From assembly GCF_000974985.2 (NCBI RefSeq), contig NZ_LAVA02000003.1, forward strand, positions 225,801-289,800: a DNA stretch of 64,000 nt. Direction: 5' to 3'. The notes under the pieces are model-generated. The model was given only the letters and a program-made list of their open reading frames with translations. It was not told where the DNA came from and ran no database searches. Positions 8,835 to 16,685 of this stretch are shown here, in pieces (position 1 is the stretch's first letter; each line of letters starts with the position of its first letter). This DNA is from Streptomyces mangrovisoli (lineage in GTDB: Bacteria; Actinomycetota; Actinomycetes; Streptomycetales; Streptomycetaceae). The position numbers and the translations under genes are program-made.

Positions 8835-9661
8835 CCGAAGCGGCAGCACTGCCCGGCCAGCCGAGGGGCGGGGTCCTCTCCGGGCCCGCCACCGAGCGCG
8901 CGGTGAACGTCCTCGCGCCGAACGCCTCCGTGATGACCCTGGACGGCACCAACACCTGGATCGTCTCGGAGCCCGGCTCCGAGCTGGCCGTCGTGATCGA
9001 CCCGGGGCCGCTCGACGAGGGCCATCTGGGCGCGGTCGTCGACACCGCCGAGAAGGCCGGCAAGCGGGTCGCGCTCACCCTGCTCACCCACGGCCACCCC
9101 GACCACGCCGAGGGCGCGGCCCGGTTCGCGGAGCTGACCGGCACCAAGGTGCGGGCCCTCGACCCGGCGCTGCGCCTCGGCGACGAGGGGCTGGCCGCCG
9201 GTGACGTGATCACGGTCGGTGGGCTGGAGCTGAGGGTCGTACCGACCCCGGGCCACACCTCGGACTCGCTCTGCTTCCACCTGCCGGCCGACCGGGCGGT
9301 GCTGACCGGGGACACCGTCCTCGGCCGCGGCACGACCATGGTCGCGCACCCCGACGGGCGGCTGGGCGACTATCTGGACTCCCTGCGGCGCCTGAGATCG
9401 CTCACGGTCGACGACGGCGTGCACACGGTCCTGCCGGGTCACGGGCCGGTCCTGGAGGACGCCCAGGGCGCGGTCGAGTTCTATCTCGCCCACCGTGCCA
9501 CGCGGCTGGCCCAGGTGGAGACGGCCGTGGAGAACGGTCACCGGCTGCCGGCCCAGGTCGTCGCGCACGTGTACGCGGACGTGGACCGCTCTTTGTGGCC
9601 CGCGGCGGAACTGTCGGTGCGCGCGCAGCTGGACTATCTGAGCGAGCACGGGCTCATCTAG
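8831..9661 (+). CDS. Metallo-beta-lactamase-fold hydrolase (LACTB2-like)
   Basis: 276 residues. The zinc-binding motif THGHPDH (His87, His89, Asp91, His92) is intact. Further ligands are His142 in PTPGHTSDS, Asp161 in LTGDTVLG, and the His in VLPGHGP. The C-terminal helical extension (about 220-276) is the LACTB2/Rv3677c type, whose members act as endoribonucleases or thioester hydrolases; I do not assign a substrate. Co-translated with the preceding NUDIX gene, it closes the short plus-strand operon. Confidence 0.88.
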   Translation: MTEAAALPGQPRGGVLSGPATERAVNVLAPNASVMTLDGTNTWIVSEPGSELAVVIDPGPLDEGHLGAVVDTAEKAGKRVALTLLTHGHPDHAEGAARFAELTGTKVRALDPALRLGDEGLAAGDVITVGGLELRVVPTPGHTSDSLCFHLPADRAVLTGDTVLGRGTTMVAHPDGRLGDYLDSLRRLRSLTVDDGVHTVLPGHGPVLEDAQGAVEFYLAHRATRLAQVETAVENGHRLPAQVVAHVYADVDRSLWPAAELSVRAQLDYLSEHGLI

Positions 9662-9746
9662 GGGTCGGACACGCCCTGGCGGGTCCGCCCGCCCGGCCGC
9701 ACGGCGGAGCGGGTCCGCCCCCCCCGGCCGTACGGCGGTCACCGCG

Positions 9747-10586
9747 TCACGGCAGTTCCTGCCGCGCCGCCTTCTCGCCGTGCACGCGCGCGTACTCCCG
9801 CGCGAGCCAGGGCCCGAGATCGTCGACGTACGAGTCGAGTACCGCCCTGAGCCCGGCGGGGTCGCCGGACGGCTCCAGGCCGTACGCGGCGGCCTCGCGC
9901 ATCGGCGCGGCCCGCTCGGGGTAGTAGCCGCCGAAGGCCTCGGCCATCTCGTGCAGGTCGCTGGTCCAGCCGTTCCAGCGGGGCATCACCAGGGTGAAGC
10001 CGGTGCGGACGAGGTGCCGGGACAGGGACCGGACCAGGGGCCGCAGGGCTTCCTGGGTGACGTCGGCGGCCGCGATCCGCTCGCGCCAGCGGGGCAGTCG
10101 GCGGCCGAGGTCGCCGTTGGTCTCGCGGGCGAGCAGCGCGTCGGGCCGGTAGCGGGGCAGGTACTCGGCGAGGTCCTCACCCAGCAGCGGGGTGCACAGG
10201 CAGGCCACGAACCAGCCCAGGTCGTGGCGCTCCCCCTCGCTGAGCACGCGCGCGCGGCCGACGAGGATCGTCCCCACGCCGTCGATCTGCGGGTACTGCT
10301 TGTCGAGGGCGTCGCCGAGGGCGTCCACCTGGGTGCGGTCCGGCGCGCCGGGTTCGTCGTGGAGGGCGACCAGCAGGTCCAGGTCGCTGTGGCCCGCGCG
10401 CGCGGTGCCGCGCGGGACGGACCCGTAGAGGTAGGCGCTGTGCAGGCGGGCCCCGAACGCGTCCAGGAGCCGGTCGCGGGCGGCCGCGACCACGGGCCGG
10501 AAGGCGTGCGGGATCTGTCCCAGGGACCCCTCACGTGCCAGGTAGCCCTGGGCGTCCAGGCCCCTGCTGCGGGTCGTGTCTGCCAT
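9747..10586 (-). CDS. Aminoglycoside-type nucleotidyltransferase (DUF4111-like)
   Basis: 279 residues. The polymerase-beta nucleotidyltransferase signature GSVPRG...SDLDLLV is present, with the two metal-binding Asp at 68 and 70. The C-terminal helical half is as in ANT(9)/ANT(3'')-like proteins. These enzymes transfer a nucleotide to a hydroxyl of a small molecule. Some give streptomycin or spectinomycin resistance, but many chromosomal Streptomyces members are uncharacterised, so resistance should not be assumed. Start ATG at 10586 gives a compact N-terminus; the frame stays open upstream without homology. It is followed by crp on the same strand, separated by the crp terminator. Confidence 0.75.
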   Translation of the reverse strand: MADTTRSRGLDAQGYLAREGSLGQIPHAFRPVVAAARDRLLDAFGARLHSAYLYGSVPRGTARAGHSDLDLLVALHDEPGAPDRTQVDALGDALDKQYPQIDGVGTILVGRARVLSEGERHDLGWFVACLCTPLLGEDLAEYLPRYRPDALLARETNGDLGRRLPRWRERIAAADVTQEALRPLVRSLSRHLVRTGFTLVMPRWNGWTSDLHEMAEAFGGYYPERAAPMREAAAYGLEPSGDPAGLRAVLDSYVDDLGPWLAREYARVHGEKAARQELP

Positions 10587-10717
10587 GGGGCCACTGTGCC
10601 AACCCGCGCGGGTCCGCGGGGTCAGGACGGGGCGGTGCGCCGCCGAAAAGGGGCGCCTGGGGTGCGCACGGGCGCCCGCGCGCGGGCCGCTCGGCCGCAC
10701 CGGTGGGCGCACGGGCC

Positions 10718-10740
10718 GCGGCCCCCTGGGCGGGGGCCGC
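10718..10740 (-). terminator. Hairpin downstream of crp
   Basis: A perfect 9-bp stem (gcggccccc at 10718-10726, complement at 10732-10740) with a 5-nt loop. It starts 9 bp after the crp stop on the minus strand. It probably stops crp transcription before the nucleotidyltransferase gene. Confidence 0.6.
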
Positions 10741-10748
10741 TTGCGGCG

Positions 10749-11423
10749 TCAGCGCGAGCGCTTGGCGAGCCGCTCGACGTCCAGCAGGATCACCGCGCGC
10801 GCCTCCAGCCGCAGCCAGCCGCGCTGCGCGAAGTCGGCGAGCGCCTTGTTCACGGTCTCCCGGGACGCGCCGACCAGCTGGGCCAGCTCCTCCTGGGTCA
10901 GGTCGTGGACGACGTGGATGCCCTCCTCGGACTGCACGCCGAAGCGGCGGGACAGGTCCAGCAGGGCGCGCGCCACACGGCCCGGGACGTCCGAGAAGAC
11001 CAGGTCGGACATCTGGTCGTTGGTCTTGCGCAGTCGGCGGGCGACGGCGCGCAGCAGGGCGCCGGCCACCTCGGGGCGCGCGTTCAGCCAGGGCTGGAGG
11101 TCGCCGTGGCCGAGGCCGAGCAGCTTCGCCTCGGTCAGCGCCGTGGCGGTCGCGGTGCGCGGGCCCGGGTCGAACAGCGACAGCTCGCCGATCAGCTCGC
11201 TGGGGCCGACGACGGCGAGCATGTTCTCGCGGCCGTCGGGGGACGTGCGGTGCAGCTTGACCTTGCCCTCGGTGACGACGTAGAGCCGGTCACCGGGGTC
11301 GCCCTCGTGGAACAGCGAGTCGCCGCGCGCGAGGGTCACCTCACTCATGGAGGCGCGGAGCTCAGCGGCCTGCTCGTCGTCGAGTGCCGCGAAGAGCGGA
11401 TTGCGCCGCAGAACGTCGTCCAC
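10749..11423 (-). CDS. crp: Crp/Fnr-family transcription regulator Crp
   Basis: 224 residues. The cyclic-nucleotide-binding beta barrel comes first, with GDRLYVV, the phosphate-binding cassette GELSLFDPGPRTATA, and the C-helix. A winged helix-turn-helix follows (LTQEELAQLVGASRETVNKAL). It corresponds to S. coelicolor Crp (SCO3571), a cAMP-responsive regulator of germination and antibiotic production. It lies divergent from nth, as in many actinobacteria. A sequence fitting the published Crp site GTG(N6)GNCAC lies 92 bp upstream of its start, suggesting autoregulation. Confidence 0.95.
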   Translation of the reverse strand: MDDVLRRNPLFAALDDEQAAELRASMSEVTLARGDSLFHEGDPGDRLYVVTEGKVKLHRTSPDGRENMLAVVGPSELIGELSLFDPGPRTATATALTEAKLLGLGHGDLQPWLNARPEVAGALLRAVARRLRKTNDQMSDLVFSDVPGRVARALLDLSRRFGVQSEEGIHVVHDLTQEELAQLVGASRETVNKALADFAQRGWLRLEARAVILLDVERLAKRSR

Positions 11424-11514
11424 GAGTTCTCTCCTTGTCGACCTGCTCAGGGGTTCTTGCTCCCCCTACGTACACAGGGGGCCGTGTTCCCCATTTTGCC
11501 GGACGGTCCGAACA

Positions 11515-11528
11515 GTGTGATCTGTCAC
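11515..11528. promoter_or_regulatory. Putative Crp operator between crp and nth
   Basis: GTGTGATCTGTCAC fits the Streptomyces Crp consensus GTG(N6)GNCAC exactly. It lies in the 251-bp divergent crp-nth intergenic region, 92 bp before the crp start and 147 bp before the nth start. This is a motif match only; binding has not been shown here. Confidence 0.5.
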
Positions 11529-11674
11529 AAGGATGCCGCACTGGTGTCCCGAGGTACTCGGCAGGGGGCCAATCGGGGAGCGATCTTCGGTGACCGGGGC
11601 GATTGTCGGTGCCGGGCTCTAGGCTGGCCGGGTGTCCAAAGCGCCGGTGAGCACAGGCCAAGGGGGCTGGACGG

Positions 11675-12670
11675 GTGGCAGTACGACGTGATTCCGCTGT
11701 GGGCGAACAGAGGTCCGACCGTGCCGGGAAAACGGTGAAGACCGCGAAAACGGCGGCGGCGAAAACGGCGGCGGTGAAGAAGGCGCCCGCGAAGAAGGCG
11801 GCCTCCGCGAAGAAGGCGGCGCCCGCGAAGGCCGTCCCGGCGAAGGCGGCCTCCGGGAAGGCGGCCCCCGCGAAGGCCGTGGCCGGGAAGCGCGCCGGCG
11901 AGTCGCGCACCGCGCTGGTGCGGCGCGCCCGCCGGATCGACCGCGAACTCGCCGAGGTGTACCCGTACGCCCATCCGGAGCTGGACTTCGACAACCCCTT
12001 CCAGCTGGTCGTCGCCACGGTGCTGTCCGCCCAGACCACCGATCTGCGGGTCAACCAGACGACCCCGGCGCTGTTCGCCAAGTACCCGACCCCCGAGGAC
12101 CTGGCCGCGGCCAACCCGGAGGAGGTGGAGGAGATCCTCCGGCCCACCGGCTTCTTCCGGGCCAAGACCAGGTCGGTCATAGGGCTGTCCAAGGCGCTGG
12201 CGGAGGACTTCGGCGGCGAGGTGCCGGGGAAGCTGGAGGACCTGGTCAAGCTGCCCGGGGTGGGCCGCAAGACCGCCTTCGTGGTGCTGGGCAACGCGTT
12301 CGGGCGGCCCGGGATCACCGTCGACACGCACTTCCAGCGGCTGGTGCGGCGCTGGGAGTGGACCGCCGAGACCGACCCCGACAAGATCGAGGCGGCGATC
12401 GGCGCGCTGTTCCCCAAGAGCGACTGGACGGACCTCTCGCACCATGTGATCTGGCACGGTCGGCGCATCTGCCACGCCCGCAAGCCCGCCTGCGGGGCCT
12501 GCCCGATCGCCCCGCTCTGCCCGGCGTACGGCGAGGGCGAGACGGACCCGGAGAAGGCGAAGAAGCTGCTGAAGTACGAGAAGGGCGGCTTCCCGGGCCA
12601 GCGCCTGAAGCCGCCGCAGTCCTATCTCGACGCGGGCGGCAAGGCGGCCCCGCCGCTGGGGGCCGGATGA
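11675..12670 (+). CDS. nth: Endonuclease III (Nth) with Lys/Ala-rich N-terminal tail
   Basis: 331 residues, long for Nth (about 210-270 is usual). Residues about 17-75 are a Lys/Ala/Pro-rich, histone-H1-like tail of repeated AKKA/PAKA units. The DNA glycosylase domain follows, with the helix-hairpin-helix LPGVGRKTA (catalytic Lys), the catalytic Asp in TVDTHFQRL, and the [4Fe-4S] cysteines in [17 protein letters not shown]. It removes oxidised pyrimidines and nicks abasic sites. The GTG at 11675 is preceded by AAGGGGG. The tail probably gives non-specific DNA binding. The crp-nth-NUDIX-marP order is ancestral. Confidence 0.93.
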   Translation: MAVRRDSAVGEQRSDRAGKTVKTAKTAAAKTAAVKKAPAKKAASAKKAAPAKAVPAKAASGKAAPAKAVAGKRAGESRTALVRRARRIDRELAEVYPYAHPELDFDNPFQLVVATVLSAQTTDLRVNQTTPALFAKYPTPEDLAAANPEEVEEILRPTGFFRAKTRSVIGLSKALAEDFGGEVPGKLEDLVKLPGVGRKTAFVVLGNAFGRPGITVDTHFQRLVRRWEWTAETDPDKIEAAIGALFPKSDWTDLSHHVIWHGRRICHARKPACGACPIAPLCPAYGEGETDPEKAKKLLKYEKGGFPGQRLKPPQSYLDAGGKAAPPLGAG

Positions 12671-12773
12671 GGGGCCTCCTTCCCGAACGGGTGAAGTCCG
12701 GGCCCGGGTCCGGCACCGCGGAACGATCTCGGGAACGCCGGGCGTTGGACAGGGCAGGACGACGGGGGTGGCG

Positions 12774-13475
12774 ATGGGGCGCGTGAGCGACACGCAGGGC
12801 GGCGCGGTGGCGGTCAGCACGGAGGGGCTTCCGGACTGGCTCGACCCCGTCGTGCACGCCGCGCGGACCGTCCAGCCGCTCCAGCTGAGCCGCTTCCTGC
12901 CTCCGGCGGACGGCGCCGGGCGCCAGTCCGCCGTCCTCATCCTCTTCGGCGACGGGGACGGCGAGACCGGTCCCGAGCTGCTGCTGATGGAGCGGGCGAG
13001 CTCCCTGCGCTCGCACGCGGGGCAGCCGTCCTTCCCGGGCGGCGCCCTCGACCCGGAGGACGGCGACCCGAAGGGCGACGGGCGGCTGCGGGCCGCCCTG
13101 CGCGAGGCCGAGGAGGAGACCGGCCTCGACCCGGCCGGCGTGCAGTTGTTCGGCGTGCTGCCCACGCTGTACATCCCGGTCAGCGGCTTCGTGGTGACCC
13201 CGGTGCTGGGCTGGTGGCGCGAGCCCAGCCCGGTGGGGGTCGTCGACCCGAACGAGACGGCCCGCGTCTTCACGGTCCCCGTGGCGGATCTCACGGACCC
13301 CGCCCACCGGGCCACCCTCACCCACCCCAGCGGCTTCCGCGGCCCGGCATTCCTGGTCGAATCGACCCTCGTGTGGGGCTTCACCGCCGGGGTCATCGAC
13401 CGCCTGCTGCACTACTCCGGCTGGGAGCGTCCGTGGGACCGCGACAAGCTGGTCACGCTCGACTGGCGGTCATGA
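12774..13475 (+). CDS. NUDIX CoA pyrophosphatase-like protein
   Basis: 233 residues from the ATG at 12774, preceded by GGGGG at a good distance; a GTG at 12768 is the alternative. The UPF0035 signature of CoA pyrophosphatases (LLLMERASSLRSHAGQ, then SFPGG) joins the NUDIX helix REAEEETGL. Such enzymes cleave CoA to 4'-phosphopantetheine and 3',5'-ADP. The mycobacterial homologue Rv3672c occupies the same place next to marP. The next gene begins 13 bp downstream, so the two are probably one operon. Confidence 0.88.
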   Translation: MGRVSDTQGGAVAVSTEGLPDWLDPVVHAARTVQPLQLSRFLPPADGAGRQSAVLILFGDGDGETGPELLLMERASSLRSHAGQPSFPGGALDPEDGDPKGDGRLRAALREAEEETGLDPAGVQLFGVLPTLYIPVSGFVVTPVLGWWREPSPVGVVDPNETARVFTVPVADLTDPAHRATLTHPSGFRGPAFLVESTLVWGFTAGVIDRLLHYSGWERPWDRDKLVTLDWRS

Positions 13476-13488
13476 CAGGGTGGCTGCC

Positions 13489-14688
13489 GTGAATGTGCTG
13501 GACATCCTGTTGCTGGCCGCCGCCGTGTGGTTCGCGATCGTCGGCTACCGCCAGGGCTTCGTCGTCGGCATCCTGTCGGTCATCGGCTTCCTGGGCGGCG
13601 GACTGCTCGCCGTCTACACCCTGCCGGTGATCTGGGACGCGGTGACCGACAACTCCGAGGTCAGCCCGACCGCCGCCGTGGTGGCCGTGGTCGTGGTCAT
13701 CGTGTGCGCGTCGGTGGGCCAGGCGCTCACCACCCACCTCGGCAACAAGCTGCGCCGGTACATCACCTGGTCCCCGGCGCGCGCCCTGGACGCGACCGGC
13801 GGCGCCCTGGTCAACGTCGTGGCGATGCTGCTCGTGGCCTGGCTGATCGGCTCCGCGCTCGCCGGGACCACCCTGCCCACCCTCGGCAAGGAGGTCCGCA
13901 GCTCCAAGGTGCTGCTCGGCGTCTCCCGCGCGCTGCCCACGCAGGCCGACACCTGGTTCGCGGACTTCTCCTCGGTCCTCGCGCAGAACGGCTTCCCGCA
14001 GGTCTTCAGCCCCTTCGCCAACGAGCCGATCAACGACGTGCAGCCCCCGGACCCGGCCCTCGCGGGCAGCGCCGTGGCCGCGCAGGCCCAGCAGTCCATC
14101 GTCAAGGTGACGGGCACGGCGACCAGCTGCGGCAAGGTCCTGGAGGGCAGCGGCTTCGTCTTCGGCCGCCGCCGCGTCATGACCAACGCCCATGTCGTCG
14201 GCGGCGTCGACGAGCCCACCGTCCAGATAGGCGGCGTGGGCCGTAAGTACGACGCCAAGGTCGTGCTGTACGACTGGAAGCGCGACATCGCCGTACTCGA
14301 CGTACCCGACCTCCAGGCCCGCGCGCTGCGGTTCGCGTCCAAGGACGCGGCGAGCGGCGACAGCGCGATCGTCGCCGGCTACCCCGAGAACGGCTCCTAC
14401 GACGTCCGCTCGGCGCGGGTGCGCGGACGCATCACCGCCAACGGCCCGGACATCTACCACCGCGGCACCGTGCGCCGCGACGTGTACTCGCTCTACGCGA
14501 CCGTCCGCCAGGGCAACTCCGGAGGCCCGCTGCTCACCCCGCAGGGCCAGGTGTACGGCGTGGTCTTCGCGAAGTCCCTCGACGACGCCAGCACCGGCTA
14601 CGCCCTGACCTCCGACGAGATCCAGCAGGACATCGCGAAGGGCCGTACGGCGAACGAACAGGTGGACAGCGACAGCTGCGCACTGTGA
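13489..14688 (+). CDS. MarP-like membrane serine protease (CvpA + trypsin domains)
   Basis: 399 residues from GTG 13489 (AGGG 8 bp upstream). The N-terminal CvpA/colicin V-type domain contains four hydrophobic helices (about 4-130). The periplasm-side chymotrypsin-fold protease has the triad His235 (TNAHVV), Asp266 (RDIAVLDV) and Ser344 (GNSGGP). The mycobacterial homologue MarP (Rv3671c) preserves cytoplasmic pH under acid stress by cleaving the peptidoglycan hydrolase RipA. Two cysteines, in TSCGK and near the C-terminus (DSCAL), could form the disulfide seen in MarP. A downstream minus-strand hydrolase gene is the EphE-like neighbour, as in mycobacteria. Confidence 0.92.
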   Translation: MNVLDILLLAAAVWFAIVGYRQGFVVGILSVIGFLGGGLLAVYTLPVIWDAVTDNSEVSPTAAVVAVVVVIVCASVGQALTTHLGNKLRRYITWSPARALDATGGALVNVVAMLLVAWLIGSALAGTTLPTLGKEVRSSKVLLGVSRALPTQADTWFADFSSVLAQNGFPQVFSPFANEPINDVQPPDPALAGSAVAAQAQQSIVKVTGTATSCGKVLEGSGFVFGRRRVMTNAHVVGGVDEPTVQIGGVGRKYDAKVVLYDWKRDIAVLDVPDLQARALRFASKDAASGDSAIVAGYPENGSYDVRSARVRGRITANGPDIYHRGTVRRDVYSLYATVRQGNSGGPLLTPQGQVYGVVFAKSLDDASTGYALTSDEIQQDIAKGRTANEQVDSDSCAL

Positions 14689-14737
14689 CGAAGGGTCGCC
14701 GGCGCCGGTCCCGCGCCGGGACGGCCGGCCGGTGGCG

Positions 14738-14917
14738 TCAGCCCCGGGAGTGACGCAGCCGTACCGACACCCAGCGTGCCCGGCGGCGCAGAATATGCGG
14801 AATACCCACGCGCGGATCGGTGTCCGTGCCCGGCAGCTGCGGTGCGCCGCGCTGCGAGCTCAGGTTGCCCGAGCGACGGTTGCGTGCTGCGTCACTGTAG
14901 TCGTGCGTCCAGCCCAT
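14738..14917 (-). CDS. Putative small basic protein (59 aa), unrecognised
   Basis: The 404-bp gap between the protease and hydrolase genes holds one open frame with host-like codon use (mostly G or C in third positions). It starts with ATG at 14917 (MGWTHDYSDAARNRR) and ends RLRHSRG. It is Arg-rich and has no recognisable domain. The ribosome site is weak (AGGGG 13 bp upstream). It could equally be a fortuitous frame in a leader region. Confidence 0.4.
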   Translation of the reverse strand: MGWTHDYSDAARNRRSGNLSSQRGAPQLPGTDTDPRVGIPHILRRRARWVSVRLRHSRG

Positions 14918-15092
14918 ACCCCGACGTCTGCCCCTGCCCGAAGGTCGATAACCGCCTCCCGGCCCCCCAATCGGCCTATGCGCCAGGCATGTGGCTGTTC
15001 GAGGAACAGGTGTTCTGTTCCGCATACCGGGCGCACCAGCGGTCCGGGCACCCGGCGCACCCGCGTTCCCCGCACGGGGCGCCTCAGCGCGC

Positions 15093-16043
15093 TCAGCGGT
15101 CCGGTTCGGGGTCCTTGAGCCAGTTGATCAGTTCGGAGGAGAAGGCGACCGGGTCCTCCTCGTGCGGGAAGTGCCCGAGGCCGTCGAAGAGCCGCCAGCG
15201 GTACGGCGCCTCGACGTACTCCCCGGAGCCCGCGGCGGAGCGGGTGCGCATGACGGGGTCCAGGGAGCCGTGCAGATGCAGCGTCGGCACCCGCACGGGC
15301 CGCTTCATGCGCCGGTTGAACAACATGCCGTCCGGCCGGGCCATGGACCGCACCATCCAGCGGTACGGCTCGATCGCGCAGTGCGCCGTCGACGGGATGC
15401 ACATGGCGCGCCGGTAGACCTCCACGGCGTCGTCGTCCGGCAGGTTGGGCCCGGACCACTCCCGGATCAGCCGGCCCACCAGCTCCCCGTTGTCGGCGGT
15501 CAGCTGCCGCTCCGGGATCCACGGGCGCTGGAAGCCCCAGATGTAGGAGCCGGCGGAGGTCTGGCGGACGTCGGAGAGCATCGCCGAGCGCCAGCGCCGC
15601 GGATGCGGCATGGAGGAGACCGCGAGCCGCCGTACGAGCTTCGGGCGCATCGCGGCGGCCGTCCACGCCAGATAGCCGCCGAGGTCGTGCCCGACCAGCG
15701 CGGCGTCCGGCTCGCCGAGGGAGCGGACCACGCCGGTGATGTCGAGGGCGAGGTTGGCGGGGTCGTAGCCGCGCGGGGTGCGGTCGCTGCCGCCCACGCC
15801 CCGCAGGTCCATCGCGACCGCGCGGAAACCGGCGTCGGCGAGGGCCACCAGCTGGTGCCGCCAGGCCCACCAGAACTGCGGGAAGCCGTGCAGGAACATC
15901 ACCAGGGGGCCGTCGCCCAGCTCCGCGATGTGGAAACGCGCGCCGTTGGCGGCGACGTCCCGGTGCGTCACCTTGTGGCCGCCGGGTACGTCGATGCGTA
16001 CGACCGAGGCAGGTTGCGCCGAAGGGGTGGCGGGGTCCGTCAT
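15093..16043 (-). CDS. Alpha/beta hydrolase, epoxide-hydrolase-like (EphE-type)
   Basis: 316 residues from ATG 16043. The HGFPQFWWAW oxyanion motif (about 54-63) is followed by the nucleophile elbow GHDLGG (Asp instead of Ser), typical of epoxide hydrolases and haloalkane dehalogenases. There is a cap region and a C-terminal GLGHFPHEEDP catalytic His. Such enzymes open epoxides by an Asp-ester intermediate. The mycobacterial neighbour of marP is the epoxide hydrolase EphE (Rv3670). The start overlaps the stop of the upstream membrane protein gene by 4 bp (ATGA), implying co-translation. Confidence 0.88.
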   Translation of the reverse strand: MTDPATPSAQPASVVRIDVPGGHKVTHRDVAANGARFHIAELGDGPLVMFLHGFPQFWWAWRHQLVALADAGFRAVAMDLRGVGGSDRTPRGYDPANLALDITGVVRSLGEPDAALVGHDLGGYLAWTAAAMRPKLVRRLAVSSMPHPRRWRSAMLSDVRQTSAGSYIWGFQRPWIPERQLTADNGELVGRLIREWSGPNLPDDDAVEVYRRAMCIPSTAHCAIEPYRWMVRSMARPDGMLFNRRMKRPVRVPTLHLHGSLDPVMRTRSAAGSGEYVEAPYRWRLFDGLGHFPHEEDPVAFSSELINWLKDPEPDR

Positions 16044-16570
16044 GACGACGAGCGTGCCACAGCCTCGATGGCCGCGGGGGTCCGGTCCTCCAGGGCCCGG
16101 TCGTCGAGCGTGTCGGGTTCGGGGCGCGGGTGCGGCTTGGCGTTCTGGAGCACGTTCGCCGTCTCCTTCATCGACGCGGCGACCTTCTGCGGGCCCTGGC
16201 TCTTCTTGGCCTTCTTCGCGAAGATCACACCGACCAGCGCGAGGACGGCCGCGATGAGGACGTTCGCGGCGAAGGACAGCAGGAAGCACCAGCCGAGGTT
16301 CCAGCCGCCCTCGCCGTTGTGGCCGCCGGTCCAGGCGTGGATGCCGTACGCCAGGGCGAAGTTGAGCATCGGCAGCGAGAACACCAGCACCGCGCCGGCC
16401 GCGGAGAACGCGCCGCCGCTGGTCGCGCCGCGCTTGACGTCCTGCTTCAGCTGCGCCTTGGCCAGCGCGATCTCGTCGTGCACCAGCGCCGACAACTCCG
16501 CCGTCGCCGACGAGAACAGCTGGCCGATGCTGCGTTCGGCGCCGACCGGGCTGCCGTCGGGTGCGCTCAT
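16040..16570 (-). CDS. Phage holin family (DUF1469-like) membrane protein
   Basis: 176 residues from ATG 16570 (GAGGGAGA at ideal spacing). The N-terminal amphipathic region IGQLFSSATAELSALVHDEIALAKAQLKQD is typical of the actinobacterial holin superfamily III. It is followed by two transmembrane helices (about 55-80 and 95-120) and a charged cytoplasmic tail. Despite the family name it is a housekeeping chromosomal gene equivalent to Rv3669 and not a lysis gene. It is co-translated with the EphE-like hydrolase. Confidence 0.8.
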   Translation of the reverse strand: MSAPDGSPVGAERSIGQLFSSATAELSALVHDEIALAKAQLKQDVKRGATSGGAFSAAGAVLVFSLPMLNFALAYGIHAWTGGHNGEGGWNLGWCFLLSFAANVLIAAVLALVGVIFAKKAKKSQGPQKVAASMKETANVLQNAKPHPRPEPDTLDDRALEDRTPAAIEAVARSSS

Positions 16571-16685
16571 CGCGGTCTCCCTCTTCTGCCTGTGTGCGCG
16601 GTCCGTCCGCGCCGGTAGGGGCCGACTCGTTCGGCCCGTATGTACTGACTGCGAACGGTCCCGTGTTTTGTACCGTCCCGTCAGA

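Noticed and set aside
9747..10586. Acquired aminoglycoside-resistance gene
   Set aside because: Host-like base composition, no mobile element nearby, and the family has many chromosomal members of unknown role.
16040..16570. Lysis holin implying a prophage at 16 kb
   Set aside because: It is the chromosomal holin-superfamily membrane protein in conserved synteny; no other phage gene is near.
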